Source: Nocardioides yefusunii
GTDB lineage: Bacteria; Actinomycetota; Actinomycetes; Propionibacteriales; Nocardioidaceae
Length of the DNA: 64,000 nucleotides
Direction of reading: 5' to 3'
Assembly: GCF_004014875.1 (NCBI RefSeq)
Contig: NZ_CP034929.1
Coordinates: 1,426,001-1,490,000 of the forward strand
Under the pieces are notes generated by a model. It was not told the DNA's origin. It searched no databases and was given only the letters and a program-made list of their open reading frames with translations. A program made the position numbers and the translations under genes. Below are positions 36,702 to 45,738 of the stretch, piece by piece (the first letter of the stretch is position 1; every line of letters begins with the position of its first letter).

Positions 36702-37514
36702 ATGCAGCAGTACCTCGACCTCGTCCAGCGCATCCTCACTGAGGGCGTGGACAAGTCCGACCGCACCGGTACCGGCACCCGATCGGTGTTCGGCCACCAG
36801 ATGCGTTTCGACCTCTCCGCTGGCTTCCCGCTCGTCACCACCAAGAAGATCCACACCCGTAGCGTCTTCGGGGAGCTGTTGTGGTTCCTGCGCGGTGACA
36901 CCAACGTCGCCTGGCTCCAGGAGCGTGGCATCTCGATCTGGGACGAGTGGGCCGACGAGAACGGCGACCTCGGTCCCGTCTACGGCCACCAGTGGCGCTC
37001 CTGGCCGACCCCGGACGGTGGAACCGTCGACCAGATTGCGAAGCTCGTCGACGGGATCCAGAACAACCCGGACTCGCGTCGTCACATCGTCTCGGCATGG
37101 AACGTTGCCGACGTTGACGACATGGCCCTGCCTCCGTGCCACTCGCTGTTCCAGTTCTACGTGGCCCCGGCTGCTGACGGCGGGCCTGCGAAGCTGTCCT
37201 GCCAGCTGTACCAGCGTTCGGCCGACGTGTTCCTCGGGGTGCCGTTCAACATCGCCTCCTACGCCCTGCTGACGCACATGGTGGCGCAGGTGACCGGCCT
37301 GCGCGTGGGCGACTTCGTCCATTCCATCGGTGACGCTCACCTGTACTCCAACCACTTCGATCAGGCCGAGCTGCAGCTCACCCGTGAGCCGCGCCCGCTG
37401 CCGAGGCTGGTGCTCAACCCCGACGTCACCGAGATCGATGCCTTCGAACTCACCGACATCGCCGTGGAGGGCTACGACCCGCACCCGGTGATCAAGGCCC
37501 CGATCGCGGTCTGA
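36702..37514 (+). CDS. thyA: Thymidylate synthase
   Basis: A 270-residue enzyme making dTMP from dUMP with methylene-tetrahydrofolate. The catalytic Cys is in [13 protein letters not shown] (about residue 146-150), the folate and phosphate-binding lines are [18 protein letters not shown] and [20 protein letters not shown], and [16 protein letters not shown] is complete. Length is standard. folA follows without a gap, giving the usual thyA-folA pair that regenerates tetrahydrofolate. Confidence 0.98.
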   Translation: MQQYLDLVQRILTEGVDKSDRTGTGTRSVFGHQMRFDLSAGFPLVTTKKIHTRSVFGELLWFLRGDTNVAWLQERGISIWDEWADENGDLGPVYGHQWRSWPTPDGGTVDQIAKLVDGIQNNPDSRRHIVSAWNVADVDDMALPPCHSLFQFYVAPAADGGPAKLSCQLYQRSADVFLGVPFNIASYALLTHMVAQVTGLRVGDFVHSIGDAHLYSNHFDQAELQLTREPRPLPRLVLNPDVTEIDAFELTDIAVEGYDPHPVIKAPIAV

Positions 37515-38051
37515 GTGATGACGCAGACCCAGCCTCAGACGCATGCGGGGGAGAATCCTGCCCGCCTCACCCTGATCGCGGCGTACGCACGCAACCGGGT
37601 GATCGGTGACGGCCCCGACATTCCGTGGCGCAGCCGCGAGGACTTCGCCCACTTCAAGGCCCACACCGTGGGCCACACCCTGCTCATGGGTCGCGTGACG
37701 CACGAGTCGATCGGACGGCCCCTGCCCGGACGCCGCACGATCGTCCTGACCCGCGACGCCGACTGGGTCGCCGACGGCGTCGAGGTCGCCCATTCCCTCC
37801 CCGAGGCCCTCGCCCTCGCTGCTCAGCCGTCCACGCTGAGCGACGGGGAGGTCTTCGTCGCCGGTGGTGCACAGGTGTACGCCGCCGCACTGCCGTTCGC
37901 GACCCACCAGGTGCTCACCGAGATGCACCTGGAGGTCGAGGGTGACGCCCTGTACCCCACCTTCGAGCTCGACGCGTGGGCCGAGACCCGCCGCGAGCAC
38001 CACCCTGAGTTGGAGCCGGCCCTGGACTGGGTCTGGTGGGAGCGCCGATGA
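37515..38051 (+). CDS. folA: Dihydrofolate reductase
   Basis: A 178-residue DHFR. LIAAYARNRVIGDGPDIPW is the N-terminal substrate loop; the acidic active-site residue lies in REDFAHFKAHTVGHTLLMGR and VTHESIGRPLPGRRTIVLTR binds NADPH; FVAGGAQVYAAAL is the GG-containing nucleotide loop. GTG 37515 abuts the thyA stop; ATG 37518 is equally possible. The stop overlaps the ATG of the GntR gene (ATGA). Confidence 0.95.
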   Translation: MMTQTQPQTHAGENPARLTLIAAYARNRVIGDGPDIPWRSREDFAHFKAHTVGHTLLMGRVTHESIGRPLPGRRTIVLTRDADWVADGVEVAHSLPEALALAAQPSTLSDGEVFVAGGAQVYAAALPFATHQVLTEMHLEVEGDALYPTFELDAWAETRREHHPELEPALDWVWWERR

Positions 38052-38407
38052 ACCTGAACTTCCTGATCGTCGACCACGACGCCGCCGAGCCGCCGTATGA
38101 GCAACTGCGCCGCCAGATCACCGAGGTGATCGACTCCGGTGGCCTTGCCCCGGGCGAGAAGTTGCCGCCGGTGCGACGTCTGGCCGAGGACCTCGGGCTG
38201 GCGGCCAACACCGTCGCCAAGGCGTACAAGGAACTCGAGGCGCGGGGAGTCGTCGCGACCCGTGGACGTGCCGGGACCACCGTGCTCGGTGCGGGTGCGG
38301 ACCGAGCGGCGCGCGAGGCTGCCGCCGTCTACGCCCGGACCGTGCGCACCCTGGGGCTCAGCGAGGCCGACGCAGTGGGACTGCTCACCCAGGCCTACCG
38401 GACCTGA
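38048..38407 (+). CDS. GntR-family (YtrA subfamily-like) transcriptional regulator
   Basis: A 119-residue small regulator. The winged helix is PPYEQLRRQITEVIDSGGLA, EKLPPVRRLAEDLGLAANTV and AKAYKELEARGVVATRGRAG. The C-terminal part is only about 45 residues (AVYARTVRTLGLSEADAVGL), as in YtrA-type GntR proteins that lack a large ligand-binding domain. It overlaps folA by 4 bases. Targets unknown; YtrA-type genes normally sit with ABC transporter genes, but none is here. Confidence 0.88.
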   Translation: MNLNFLIVDHDAAEPPYEQLRRQITEVIDSGGLAPGEKLPPVRRLAEDLGLAANTVAKAYKELEARGVVATRGRAGTTVLGAGADRAAREAAAVYARTVRTLGLSEADAVGLLTQAYRT

Positions 38408-38451
38408 GCACCGCCCGTGGCCACGCACATGTCGCGGGGGAGAATGGGCAG

Positions 38452-38838
38452 GTGCCCACGATCGTCGTCTCCGCCGTAGCCCTCGTCCGCGACCGCAGTG
38501 TCCTCACCGTCCGCAAGCGCAACACCAGCCGGTTCATGCTGGTGGGTGGCAAGCCCGAGGTGGGGGAGACCCCGCTGGAGTGCATCCTGCGGGAGACGCG
38601 TGAGGAGACCGGGCTCGAGCTCACCGACGTCGAGCTGCTCGGCGAGTTCACCTCCGACGCCGCCAACGAGCCGGGCCACCTGCTGAACTCCACCGTCTAC
38701 ACCGCGGCCTTCGACGCCGAGCCCGTGATCGCGGCCGAGATCGAGGAGATGCGCTGGACGTCGTTCGACGAGACCTACGACGACCTCGCACCGATGCTGG
38801 AGTTCAACGTGCTGCCGTTGCTGCGCGACCGCGCGTGA
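38452..38838 (+). CDS. Nudix hydrolase
   Basis: A 128-residue Nudix protein. The 23-residue Nudix box is complete between about residues 36 and 58 (GGKPEVGETPLEC, then RETREETGLEL). It hydrolyses a nucleoside diphosphate linked to another group; the exact substrate cannot be read from the sequence. GTG 38452. The last 17 bases, including the stop, are repeated 26 bp downstream. Confidence 0.9.
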   Translation: MPTIVVSAVALVRDRSVLTVRKRNTSRFMLVGGKPEVGETPLECILRETREETGLELTDVELLGEFTSDAANEPGHLLNSTVYTAAFDAEPVIAAEIEEMRWTSFDETYDDLAPMLEFNVLPLLRDRA

Positions 38839-38864
38839 TGGATGGAGTGCGCGACCGCGCGTGA
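38822..38864. repeat. Duplicated 3' end of the Nudix gene
   Basis: TGCGCGACCGCGCGTGA occurs at 38822-38838 and 38848-38864, so the stop codon context is copied once with a 26-bp period. Confidence 0.9.
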
Positions 38865-38870
38865 GCTGAC

Positions 38871-38910
38871 GACGAAGGGCCCCACCGCAACCACGGCGGG
38901 GCCCTTCGTC
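38871..38910 (+). terminator. Terminator between the Nudix gene and selO
   Basis: A 17-bp stem (38871-38887 with 38894-38910, one mismatched/wobble pair), loop CAACCA. Confidence 0.85.
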
Positions 38911-38927
38911 ATCGCATCGTCCGTTGC

Positions 38928-40391
38928 TCAGGTGCCGCAGTAGGTGCGGAAGTTCGCCGTGAACTCCGCCGGTGCGGGCTGGGCGAAGTGCTCGCCGCCC
39001 TCGATCGCGGTGAACGGGGCGGTGACCGCGCCCAGCAGTGCTTCGAACTGGGTCAGGTCGCCGTCCTCGGCGGCCAGCAGGGCGGCGTCGAGGAGGTGGT
39101 TGCGGGGGATGTGGAGCGGGTTCTTGGCGTCCATCGCGTCGGCGTCGGGGGCGAAGGTGAGCCAGGCGTCGAGCCAGAGGTCCATCCGCTCACGGTTGCC
39201 GTCGGAGACGATCAGCGACGAACGGTCGCCGCGAGCCACGCCGGAGAGCTGACGGAAGAACGACGTGAAGTCGACGCCGGAGGCCTCGAGGTAGCCGTGC
39301 AGGTCGGTGACCAGCGTGGTGAGGGCGTCCTCGTCGAGGCCGTCGCGACCCAGCTCGACGCCGAGCTTGGCAGCCATCTCGGCCAGCCATGCGGCGTTGA
39401 AGTGGACCGGGTAGTTCTCCAGGATCGGGGTCAGTGCCTCGACGGCGTCGGCCTCGTTGTCGGTGACGATCGGGAGCAGCGCCTCGGCGAATCGGGCGAG
39501 GTTCCACTGGGCGACGCTGGGCTGGCCCCCGAAGGCGTAGCGCGAGCCGGTGTCGATGGAGGAGAAGACGGCTGCGGGGTCGTAGCCGTCGAGGAAGGCG
39601 CACGGGCCGTAGTCGATGGTCTCGCCCGAGACGGTCATGTTGTCGGTGTTCATGACGCCGTGGACGAAGCCGACGCTGATCCACTTCGCGATCAGGGCGG
39701 CCTGGGCCTGGACGACGTGGTCGAAGAGCTCCACCGGCGGGTTGTCGGCCTGGACGGCATCGGGCAGGTGTCGCTCCAAGGCGTGGCGGGTGAGCTTGAC
39801 CAGGACGCGCATCTGGTTGGAGGCGCGGGCGAACTGGAAGGTGCCGACCCGGATGTGGCTCGCGGCGACCCGGACCAGGACGGCGCCCGGGTGGGTGCCG
39901 TCCTCGCGGACGACCTGCTCGCCGGTGGCCACGACGGCCAGTGCGCGGGTGGTGGGGATGCCCATGGCGTGCATGGACTCGCTGAGGAGGTACTCGCGCA
40001 GCATCGGGCCGACGGCGGCGAGTCCGTCGCCGCCACGGGAGAGTTCGGTGGGGCCCGAGCCCTTGAGGTGGAGGTCGCGGAGTCCGGTGTCGGTGCGGAG
40101 TTCGCCGAGCAGCATCGCGCGACCGTCGCCGAGGGCGGGGGAGTAGCCGCCGAACTGGTGGCCGGCGTAGCGCATCGCGACGGGCTTGGAGCCTTCGACG
40201 GGAGCCAGGCCCAGGAGGAACTGCAGTCCTGCGTCGCTGCGCAGGAACGTGACGTCGAGTCCGAGCTCGACGGCCAGGGCCTCGTTGAGGACGAGGAGAC
40301 GCGGTGCGGGGGCAGGGGCGGCGGTCGCCGGAACGGTGAGTTCGGGGACGTCGTCGACGTAACGGTGCTCGAGCTGGATCACGGTGACCAC
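38928..40391 (-). CDS. selO: Protein adenylyltransferase SelO (YdiU/UPF0061)
   Basis: A 487-residue pseudokinase-fold enzyme that transfers AMP to Ser, Thr or Tyr of target proteins, linked to redox stress in E. coli. Motifs: YAGHQFGGYSPALGDGRAML, DLHLKGSGPTELSRGGDG, REYLLSESMHAMGIPTTRAL, GVMNTDNMTVSGETIDYGPC and ENYPVHFNAAWLAEMA. The C-terminus ends TYCGT, where the Cys takes the place of the selenocysteine of animal SelO. GTG 40391 or, nine bases further in, GTG 40382 (VIQLEHRY). Confidence 0.95.
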   Translation of the reverse strand: MVTVIQLEHRYVDDVPELTVPATAAPAPAPRLLVLNEALAVELGLDVTFLRSDAGLQFLLGLAPVEGSKPVAMRYAGHQFGGYSPALGDGRAMLLGELRTDTGLRDLHLKGSGPTELSRGGDGLAAVGPMLREYLLSESMHAMGIPTTRALAVVATGEQVVREDGTHPGAVLVRVAASHIRVGTFQFARASNQMRVLVKLTRHALERHLPDAVQADNPPVELFDHVVQAQAALIAKWISVGFVHGVMNTDNMTVSGETIDYGPCAFLDGYDPAAVFSSIDTGSRYAFGGQPSVAQWNLARFAEALLPIVTDNEADAVEALTPILENYPVHFNAAWLAEMAAKLGVELGRDGLDEDALTTLVTDLHGYLEASGVDFTSFFRQLSGVARGDRSSLIVSDGNRERMDLWLDAWLTFAPDADAMDAKNPLHIPRNHLLDAALLAAEDGDLTQFEALLGAVTAPFTAIEGGEHFAQPAPAEFTANFRTYCGT

Positions 40392-40470
40392 GCTACCGGC
40401 GTGCCGTTCACGGGCCGGATCCGCGCCGTCACTGCTGTTTCCGGAGGCTGTTCCGTGTGGTTCCGGGTGG

Positions 40471-40529
40471 GAACGATCTCCTGAAACAAACCCAGTCTTT
40501 TTGAAACATCAATGAATCAGGAATGACGT
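40471..40529 (+). promoter_or_regulatory. GlnR-box-like array upstream of the tandem asparaginases
   Basis: GAACG (40471), GAAAC (40483), GAAAC (40503), GAATC (40514) and GACGT (40525) lie near multiples of 11 bases, resembling the GlnR/MtrA half-site pattern seen before glnN. The AT content is well above the surroundings. Confidence 0.4.
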
Positions 40530-40620
40530 CGAGGTGTCATGGCGGCTGCCTACCTTCATCCGTGGGGGGACCAACGAGGTCCCGGCACACGGGACTTCGT
40601 CGATCGAGGATGGAGTTCGC

Positions 40621-41877
40621 ATGGATGTGAAGAAGACGAGGGCAGCACGTCTGGTGCGTCGCGCCTGCGCCGCCACCGCGGCCGCCGCAGTCGGCGCGAC
40701 CTGTGCGGTGGCGTTGGTGAGCAACAGCGACGTGGCCGACCACGGCGAGCCCCCGGCGGGGGAGGCACTGCAGATCCGCAGCGTCGCCTACCAGCAGGCC
40801 GTCCTCAAGGCCGCCGACCCGCAGGTCAAGCCCAAGGTCACCGTCGTCGCCACCGGCGGGACGTTGGCCGGCAAGGCGAACGGCCGGACCGCCTACGGCT
40901 CCTACCGTGCGGGTACCTACGCCATCGCGGACATGCTCGACGTCATGCGTCCCGAGGTCGATGCAGTGGCCGACGTCGACTCCGTGCAGTTCGGCAACGG
41001 CGGTTCGTCGTCGTACACGATCGAGAAGTACCGCGAACTGACCATCGCGGTGGAAAAGGCTCTCGAGACCGCTGACGGTGTCGTGGTGACCACCGGCACC
41101 GACACGATGGAGGAGTTCGCCTACTGGCTCGACCTCACCGTGCAGTCGAAGAAGCCGGTCGTGATCACTGGTGCGATGCGTCCCTGGGCTGCCGGCGCGA
41201 CCCCGGACAAGGACCCGGTGATCGGGACGGACGGTCCCGCCAACCTCTTCAACGCCGTGAAGCTCGCAGCAGGTCAGCAGACCTACTGCTTCGGCACCGT
41301 GCTGATGCTCAACGACGAGATCCACACCGCCCGTGAGGTCCGCAAGGGCAACACGACCCGGATGAACACCTTCGAGACCCCGCTGCTGGGCCCCGCGGGC
41401 TGGATCGACCAGAGCGCCACCACCCTGCGTCGGGCCCCGGCCCGGATGGAGAACTGCGACAGCAAGGCGTGGTTCACGCCGTTCGACATGGACGAGATCT
41501 CTGCCGCCGACCTGCCCAAGGTCGAGATCGCCTACGCCTACCAGGGCGCCAGCGGCGCCGGCATCACCGCTGCGGTCGATGCCGGAGCGAAGGGCATCGT
41601 CACCATGGGCACCGGCACCGGTGGCCTGAGCGGCACCATGGGCGCAGCCCGCACTGCTGCGATCGCCAAGGACGTCTGGTTCACGACGACGTCCCGCACC
41701 GGAACCGGCACCGCCTCGGCGTCGTCGTCGAAGGGAATGATCTCCGCCGGCGACCTGCAGGGGCCCAAGGCTCGTCTCCTGCTGCTGCTCTCGCGTGCTG
41801 CCACCGCCGACATCGCCCAGGCCCGCACCTGGTTCAACACCATCGGCAACCCCCAGTCCACCTACTCCGCCGAGTGA
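40621..41877 (+). CDS. Exported L-asparaginase (first of a tandem pair)
   Basis: A 418-residue type II asparaginase. The N-terminus has a basic stretch (VKKTRAARLVRRA) and a hydrophobic segment (ATAAAAVGATCAVALVS), a signal peptide or membrane anchor. The active-site Thr lies in VVATGGTLAGKA and the second set in VVTTGTDTMEEFAYWL; ITGAMRPW and DGPANLFNAVKLA follow. The mature enzyme should release ammonia from external asparagine. ATG 40621 is preceded by a GlnR-like array. The core is close to identical with the next gene, so a tandem duplication is clear. Confidence 0.92.
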   Translation: MDVKKTRAARLVRRACAATAAAAVGATCAVALVSNSDVADHGEPPAGEALQIRSVAYQQAVLKAADPQVKPKVTVVATGGTLAGKANGRTAYGSYRAGTYAIADMLDVMRPEVDAVADVDSVQFGNGGSSSYTIEKYRELTIAVEKALETADGVVVTTGTDTMEEFAYWLDLTVQSKKPVVITGAMRPWAAGATPDKDPVIGTDGPANLFNAVKLAAGQQTYCFGTVLMLNDEIHTAREVRKGNTTRMNTFETPLLGPAGWIDQSATTLRRAPARMENCDSKAWFTPFDMDEISAADLPKVEIAYAYQGASGAGITAAVDAGAKGIVTMGTGTGGLSGTMGAARTAAIAKDVWFTTTSRTGTGTASASSSKGMISAGDLQGPKARLLLLLSRAATADIAQARTWFNTIGNPQSTYSAE

Positions 41878-41903
41878 GCGGGACGAGACGAACGGTGAAT
41901 GAC

Positions 41904-43565
41904 ATGAACACCACCCTCCGCATCGGCCGTGGCCGCACCCGCACCTTCGCCGCGGGCGTCGTGACCGCAGGCCTCGTCGCCGCAGCTCTCCCGGCGCTGC
42001 TCACCCAGAGCGCGCAGGCAGGCGTCAGCGCCGGCATCACGCTGCCCTCCACCAGCTACCAGCAGGCCGTCCTCATGGCCGCCGACCCGCAGGTCAAGCC
42101 CAAGGTCACCGTCGTCGCCACTGGCGGCACCCTGGCCGGCAAGGCCCGCGGCGACCGCGCCAGCTTCGGCTCCTACGCCGCCGGCACCTACGGCATCGGC
42201 GACATGCTTGACGTCCTCAAGCCCGATCTCGACGGCGTCGCCGACGTCGACTCCGTGCAGTTCGGCAACGGTGGTTCGTCCTCGTACACCATCGAGAAGT
42301 ACCGCGAACTGACCATCGCGGTGGAGAAGGCCCTGGAGACCGCTGACGGTGTCGTGGTCACCACCGGCACCGACACGATGGAGGAGTTCGCCTACTGGCT
42401 CGACCTCACCGTGCAGTCGAAGAAGCCCGTCGTCATCACTGGTGCCATGCGCCCCTGGGCTGCTGGCGCCACGCCGGCCGACTCGATCGTGCTCGGCACC
42501 GACGGCCCGGCCAACCTCTTCAACGCCGTGAAGCTCGCAGCAGGTCAGGAGACCTACTGCTTCGGCACCGTCCTGATGCTGAACGACACCATCCACGCCG
42601 CCCGTGAGGTCCGCAAGGGCAGCACGACCCGCATGGACACCTTCGAGTCCCCGTCCGGTGGCGCACTCGGCTACGTCGACGAGAAGGCCACGGTCATCAA
42701 CCACGCTCCCTCGCGTGCCGCTGACTGTGACACCGACGCGTGGTTCACGCCGTTCGACATGGCGAAGATCGCCGCGGCCGATCTGCCCAAGGTCGAGATC
42801 GCCTACGTCTACCAGGAAGCCTCCGGCTCGATGATCGACGGCTTCGTGGCCGACGGAGCCAAGGGCATCGTCACCATGGGCACCGGCACCGGTGGCCTGA
42901 GCGGCACGATGGGCGCCTCGCGCACCGCGGCGATCGCCAAGGACGTCTGGTTCACGACGACGTCGCGCACCGGCACCGGCACCGCGTCCGGCTCCAGCGC
43001 CAAGGGCATGATCTCCGCCGGAGACCTGCAGGGTCCCAAGGCGCGTCTCCTGCTGCTGCTCTCCCGCGCGGCCACCGACGACATTGCCCAGGCTCGCACC
43101 TGGTTCGACACCATCGGCAACTCGCCCGCGGTCTGGAAGCCGGCCGCAGAGCCGACCCCCGAGCCGACCCCCGAGCCGACTCCGGAGCCGACGCCGACCC
43201 CGGAGCCGAGCGCGACTCCGACTCCGACCACGAAGCCGACGCCGACCACTCCGGCCAAGCCCGTCCCCGTCGTCACCACCACGACCGTCAAGGTCACCGG
43301 TGCCGTCAAGGTCGGCAAGAAGATGAACGTCACCGTCGTCGTCAAGGGCACCGACGGCAAGGCTCCCGTCGGCAAGGTGACTCTCAAGGTCAACGGCGCC
43401 AAGAAGAAGACCGTCGCCCTCAAGGCCACTGCCAAGGGGCGCGTCACCACGACGCTCCCGGCGCGCTCCAAGGCCGGCACCGTGGGTGTCGAGGCTGTCT
43501 TCACCCCGAGCACCGCCAACACCCACCGCTCGGTGGCGGTCGCCTGGCGCAAGGCCACCAAGTGA
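41904..43565 (+). CDS. Exported L-asparaginase with Pro-Thr linker and Ig-like C-terminal domain
   Basis: A 553-residue paralogue of the preceding gene, 26 bp after its stop. The signal peptide ends near LLTQSAQA (about residue 38). The asparaginase domain (about 50-410) has both Thr motifs (VVATGGTLAGKA; VVTTGTDTMEEF). A Pro/Thr/Glu linker (PTPEPTPEPTPEPTP; about residues 415-450) leads to a C-terminal Ig-like beta domain (TVKVTGAVKVGKKMNVTVVV; VGKVTLKVNGAKKKTVALKA) of the kind found on cell-surface proteins. The extra domain is not typical of asparaginases and suggests attachment to the envelope or a polymer. ATG 41904, with GTG 41895 possible. Confidence 0.9.
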   Translation: MNTTLRIGRGRTRTFAAGVVTAGLVAAALPALLTQSAQAGVSAGITLPSTSYQQAVLMAADPQVKPKVTVVATGGTLAGKARGDRASFGSYAAGTYGIGDMLDVLKPDLDGVADVDSVQFGNGGSSSYTIEKYRELTIAVEKALETADGVVVTTGTDTMEEFAYWLDLTVQSKKPVVITGAMRPWAAGATPADSIVLGTDGPANLFNAVKLAAGQETYCFGTVLMLNDTIHAAREVRKGSTTRMDTFESPSGGALGYVDEKATVINHAPSRAADCDTDAWFTPFDMAKIAAADLPKVEIAYVYQEASGSMIDGFVADGAKGIVTMGTGTGGLSGTMGASRTAAIAKDVWFTTTSRTGTGTASGSSAKGMISAGDLQGPKARLLLLLSRAATDDIAQARTWFDTIGNSPAVWKPAAEPTPEPTPEPTPEPTPTPEPSATPTPTTKPTPTTPAKPVPVVTTTTVKVTGAVKVGKKMNVTVVVKGTDGKAPVGKVTLKVNGAKKKTVALKATAKGRVTTTLPARSKAGTVGVEAVFTPSTANTHRSVAVAWRKATK

Positions 43566-43630
43566 TGTCTGGCGTGTGCGTCCGCTAGCGGCGCAGCACT
43601 CCAGCAGCACCCGGCAACACCCCAGCAACA

Positions 43631-43664
43631 CCGCAGCCCCGGTCCGTACCGACCGGGGCTGCGG
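43631..43664 (+). terminator. Terminator after the asparaginase pair
   Basis: A 14-bp perfect stem (43631-43644 with 43651-43664), loop CGTACC. Confidence 0.8.
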
Positions 43665-43760
43665 CGTGTGTGCTCTTCGGTCCTCGGTCCTCGGTGCTCA
43701 GGGGGACGGTTCTGTCCGCGCAGGCTTGGCCCCGTCCCCGGCACCGTGCAGGCTTGGGCC

Positions 43761-44687
43761 ATGGAACTGCGCATCTTCACCGAACCCCAGCAGGGCGCCA
43801 CCTACGACGACCTCCTCGCGGTCGCCCGCACCGCCGAGGAACTCGGCTACGGAGCCTTCTTCCGGTCCGACCACTACCTGACGATGGGCGGCGACGGCCT
43901 GCCCGGTCCGACCGACGCCTGGACGACCCTCGCAGGTCTCTCGCGTGACACCACCAGCATTCGCCTCGGCACCCTGATGACCTCGGCGACCTTCCGCCAC
44001 CCCGGCGTCCTGGCCATCCAGGTGGCCCAGGTCGACCAGATGAGCAACGGCCGGGTCGAGCTCGGTCTGGGTGCCGGCTGGTTCGGCGAGGAACACTCCG
44101 CCTACGGCATCCCGTTCCCCGACACCCGTGAGCGGTTCGACCGCTACGCCGAGCAGCTCGCGATCGTGACCGGTCTGTGGGCCACGCCGGCGGGGGAGAC
44201 GTTCACCCATGTCGGCGAGCACTACACGCTCACCGACTCCCCGGCCCTGCCCAAGCCCACCCAGGAGCGGGTGCCCGTGCTCGTCGGCGGCCACGGCAAG
44301 AAGCGCACCCCGGCGCTGGCAGCGCGGTACGCGGACGAGTTCAACGTCCCCTTCGCCTCCGTCACCGACACCGCTGCGGCCTACGCCCGAGTCGACCGCG
44401 CCTGCGAGGAGATCGAGCGTGACCCGGCGACGCTGGTGCGCTCTGCCGCGCTGGTGCTCTGCGTCGGTCGGGACGAGGCCGAGATCGCCCGTCGCGCCGC
44501 CGCGATCGGCCGCGAGGTCGACGAACTGCGCCTCAACGGTCTGGCCGGCACGCCGGAGGAGGTGCTCGCGAAGATCGGGACGTACCGCTCGATCGGCACC
44601 GACCGGATCTACCTCCAGGTGCTCGACCTGGGCGACCTCGACCACCTCCGTCTGGTGGCTGCGGAGGTCATGGCTCACCTCGACTGA
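43761..44687 (+). CDS. F420-dependent LLM-class oxidoreductase
   Basis: A 308-residue TIM-barrel enzyme of the luciferase-like monooxygenase superfamily. The segments ELRIFTEPQQGATYDDLLAV, GYGAFFRSDHYLTMGG, TTSIRLGTLMTSATFRHPGV, VDQMSNGRVELGLGAGWFGE and VPVLVGGHGKKRTPALAARY match the TIGR03560-like F420-dependent group. The substrate is unknown. ATG 43761. Intact, in contrast to the related pseudogene at 3186. No F420 synthesis gene is visible besides the general ribD precursor step. Confidence 0.9.
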   Translation: MELRIFTEPQQGATYDDLLAVARTAEELGYGAFFRSDHYLTMGGDGLPGPTDAWTTLAGLSRDTTSIRLGTLMTSATFRHPGVLAIQVAQVDQMSNGRVELGLGAGWFGEEHSAYGIPFPDTRERFDRYAEQLAIVTGLWATPAGETFTHVGEHYTLTDSPALPKPTQERVPVLVGGHGKKRTPALAARYADEFNVPFASVTDTAAAYARVDRACEEIERDPATLVRSAALVLCVGRDEAEIARRAAAIGREVDELRLNGLAGTPEEVLAKIGTYRSIGTDRIYLQVLDLGDLDHLRLVAAEVMAHLD

Positions 44688-44833
44688 GGTCGCCGACCTC
44701 GTCCGGACGCGACCCGGCCGGGGCCCGACGGGCACCTGTCGGGCCCCCGGACGGGGTAACGACTCGTGCACGACGTGGCCCAAGCGCGGTGGCGGTCGCA
44801 GCGGACGGGGGAAGGAGCGATAACCTGTCCTTC

Positions 44834-45730
44834 ATGAGCACTGCACCCGCTGCCCCCTTCGGACGTCTGCTGACCGCCATGGCCACCGCGTTCAAAGAGG
44901 ACGGCTCGGTAGACCTCGACGCCACCGCCCGGATCGCGGCCCACCTGGTCGACAACGGCAACGACGGAGTCGTCGTCTCCGGCACCACCGGCGAGGCACC
45001 CACCACCACCGTCGCTGAGGACGCCCAGATCCTGGCCGCCGTCAAGGACGCGGTCGGTGACCGCGCCAGCGTCATCGCGGGTGTCGGCACCAACTCCACC
45101 GCCCACTCGATCGAGCTGGCGCAGAACGCCGCCAAGATCGGCGTGGACGGCATCCTGCTGGTCACCCCGTACTACAACAAGCCGTCGCAGGCGGGCGTGC
45201 AGCAGCACTTCGCCCAGGTCACCGCGTCCTCCGACCTCCGGGTGATGCTGTACGACGTGCCCGGCCGCGCCGGGATCACCATCTCGGAGGAGACCTACGC
45301 CAAGGCGATCCAGGATGAGCGCGTGGTCGCCGTCAAGGACGCGTACGGTGACATGGTCCGCGCCACCCGCCTCACCGACATGGGTTACGCCGTCTACTCC
45401 GGCGACGACCCGGCCACGCTCTCCTTCCTCGCCCACGGTGCCGTGGGCCTGGTCTCCGTCGTCGGCCACGTCGCCGGCACCGAGATCAAGCAGATGATGG
45501 AGACCTTCCTCGCTGGCGACCACGTCGGCGCGCTCACGATCTTCCGCCGGCTGATGCCGGCATTTGACGCCGTCATGGGCGTCCCGAACTACGGCGCAAC
45601 CACCGCCAAGGCCGCCCTGCAGCTGCTGGGGGTCCTCGACAACCGCACCGTCCGTGGACCGCTGGTCGCACTGGACGATGCCGAACACGAAGCCCTGCGT
45701 GAAGGCCTCGCGGCCGCAGGCCTGATCTGA
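44834..45730 (+). CDS. dapA: 4-hydroxy-tetrahydrodipicolinate synthase
   Basis: A 298-residue TIM-barrel aldolase that condenses pyruvate and aspartate semialdehyde in lysine and peptidoglycan synthesis. Motifs: VVVSGTTGEAPTTTV (pyruvate loop), VTPYYNKPSQAGV with the catalytic Tyr, LYDVPGRAG and the Schiff-base Lys in VVAVKDAYGDM (about residue 168). ATG 44834 is seven bases after TAACCT, a leaderless-type start. rnj follows at 8 bp, a conserved actinobacterial pair. Confidence 0.96.
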   Translation: MSTAPAAPFGRLLTAMATAFKEDGSVDLDATARIAAHLVDNGNDGVVVSGTTGEAPTTTVAEDAQILAAVKDAVGDRASVIAGVGTNSTAHSIELAQNAAKIGVDGILLVTPYYNKPSQAGVQQHFAQVTASSDLRVMLYDVPGRAGITISEETYAKAIQDERVVAVKDAYGDMVRATRLTDMGYAVYSGDDPATLSFLAHGAVGLVSVVGHVAGTEIKQMMETFLAGDHVGALTIFRRLMPAFDAVMGVPNYGATTAKAALQLLGVLDNRTVRGPLVALDDAEHEALREGLAAAGLI

Positions 45731-45738
45731 GGAACTGC

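Noticed and set aside
36702..38407. FMN, glycine or folate riboswitches before ribA, gcvT or thyA
   Set aside because: The upstream gaps are too short or lack the conserved junction sequences.
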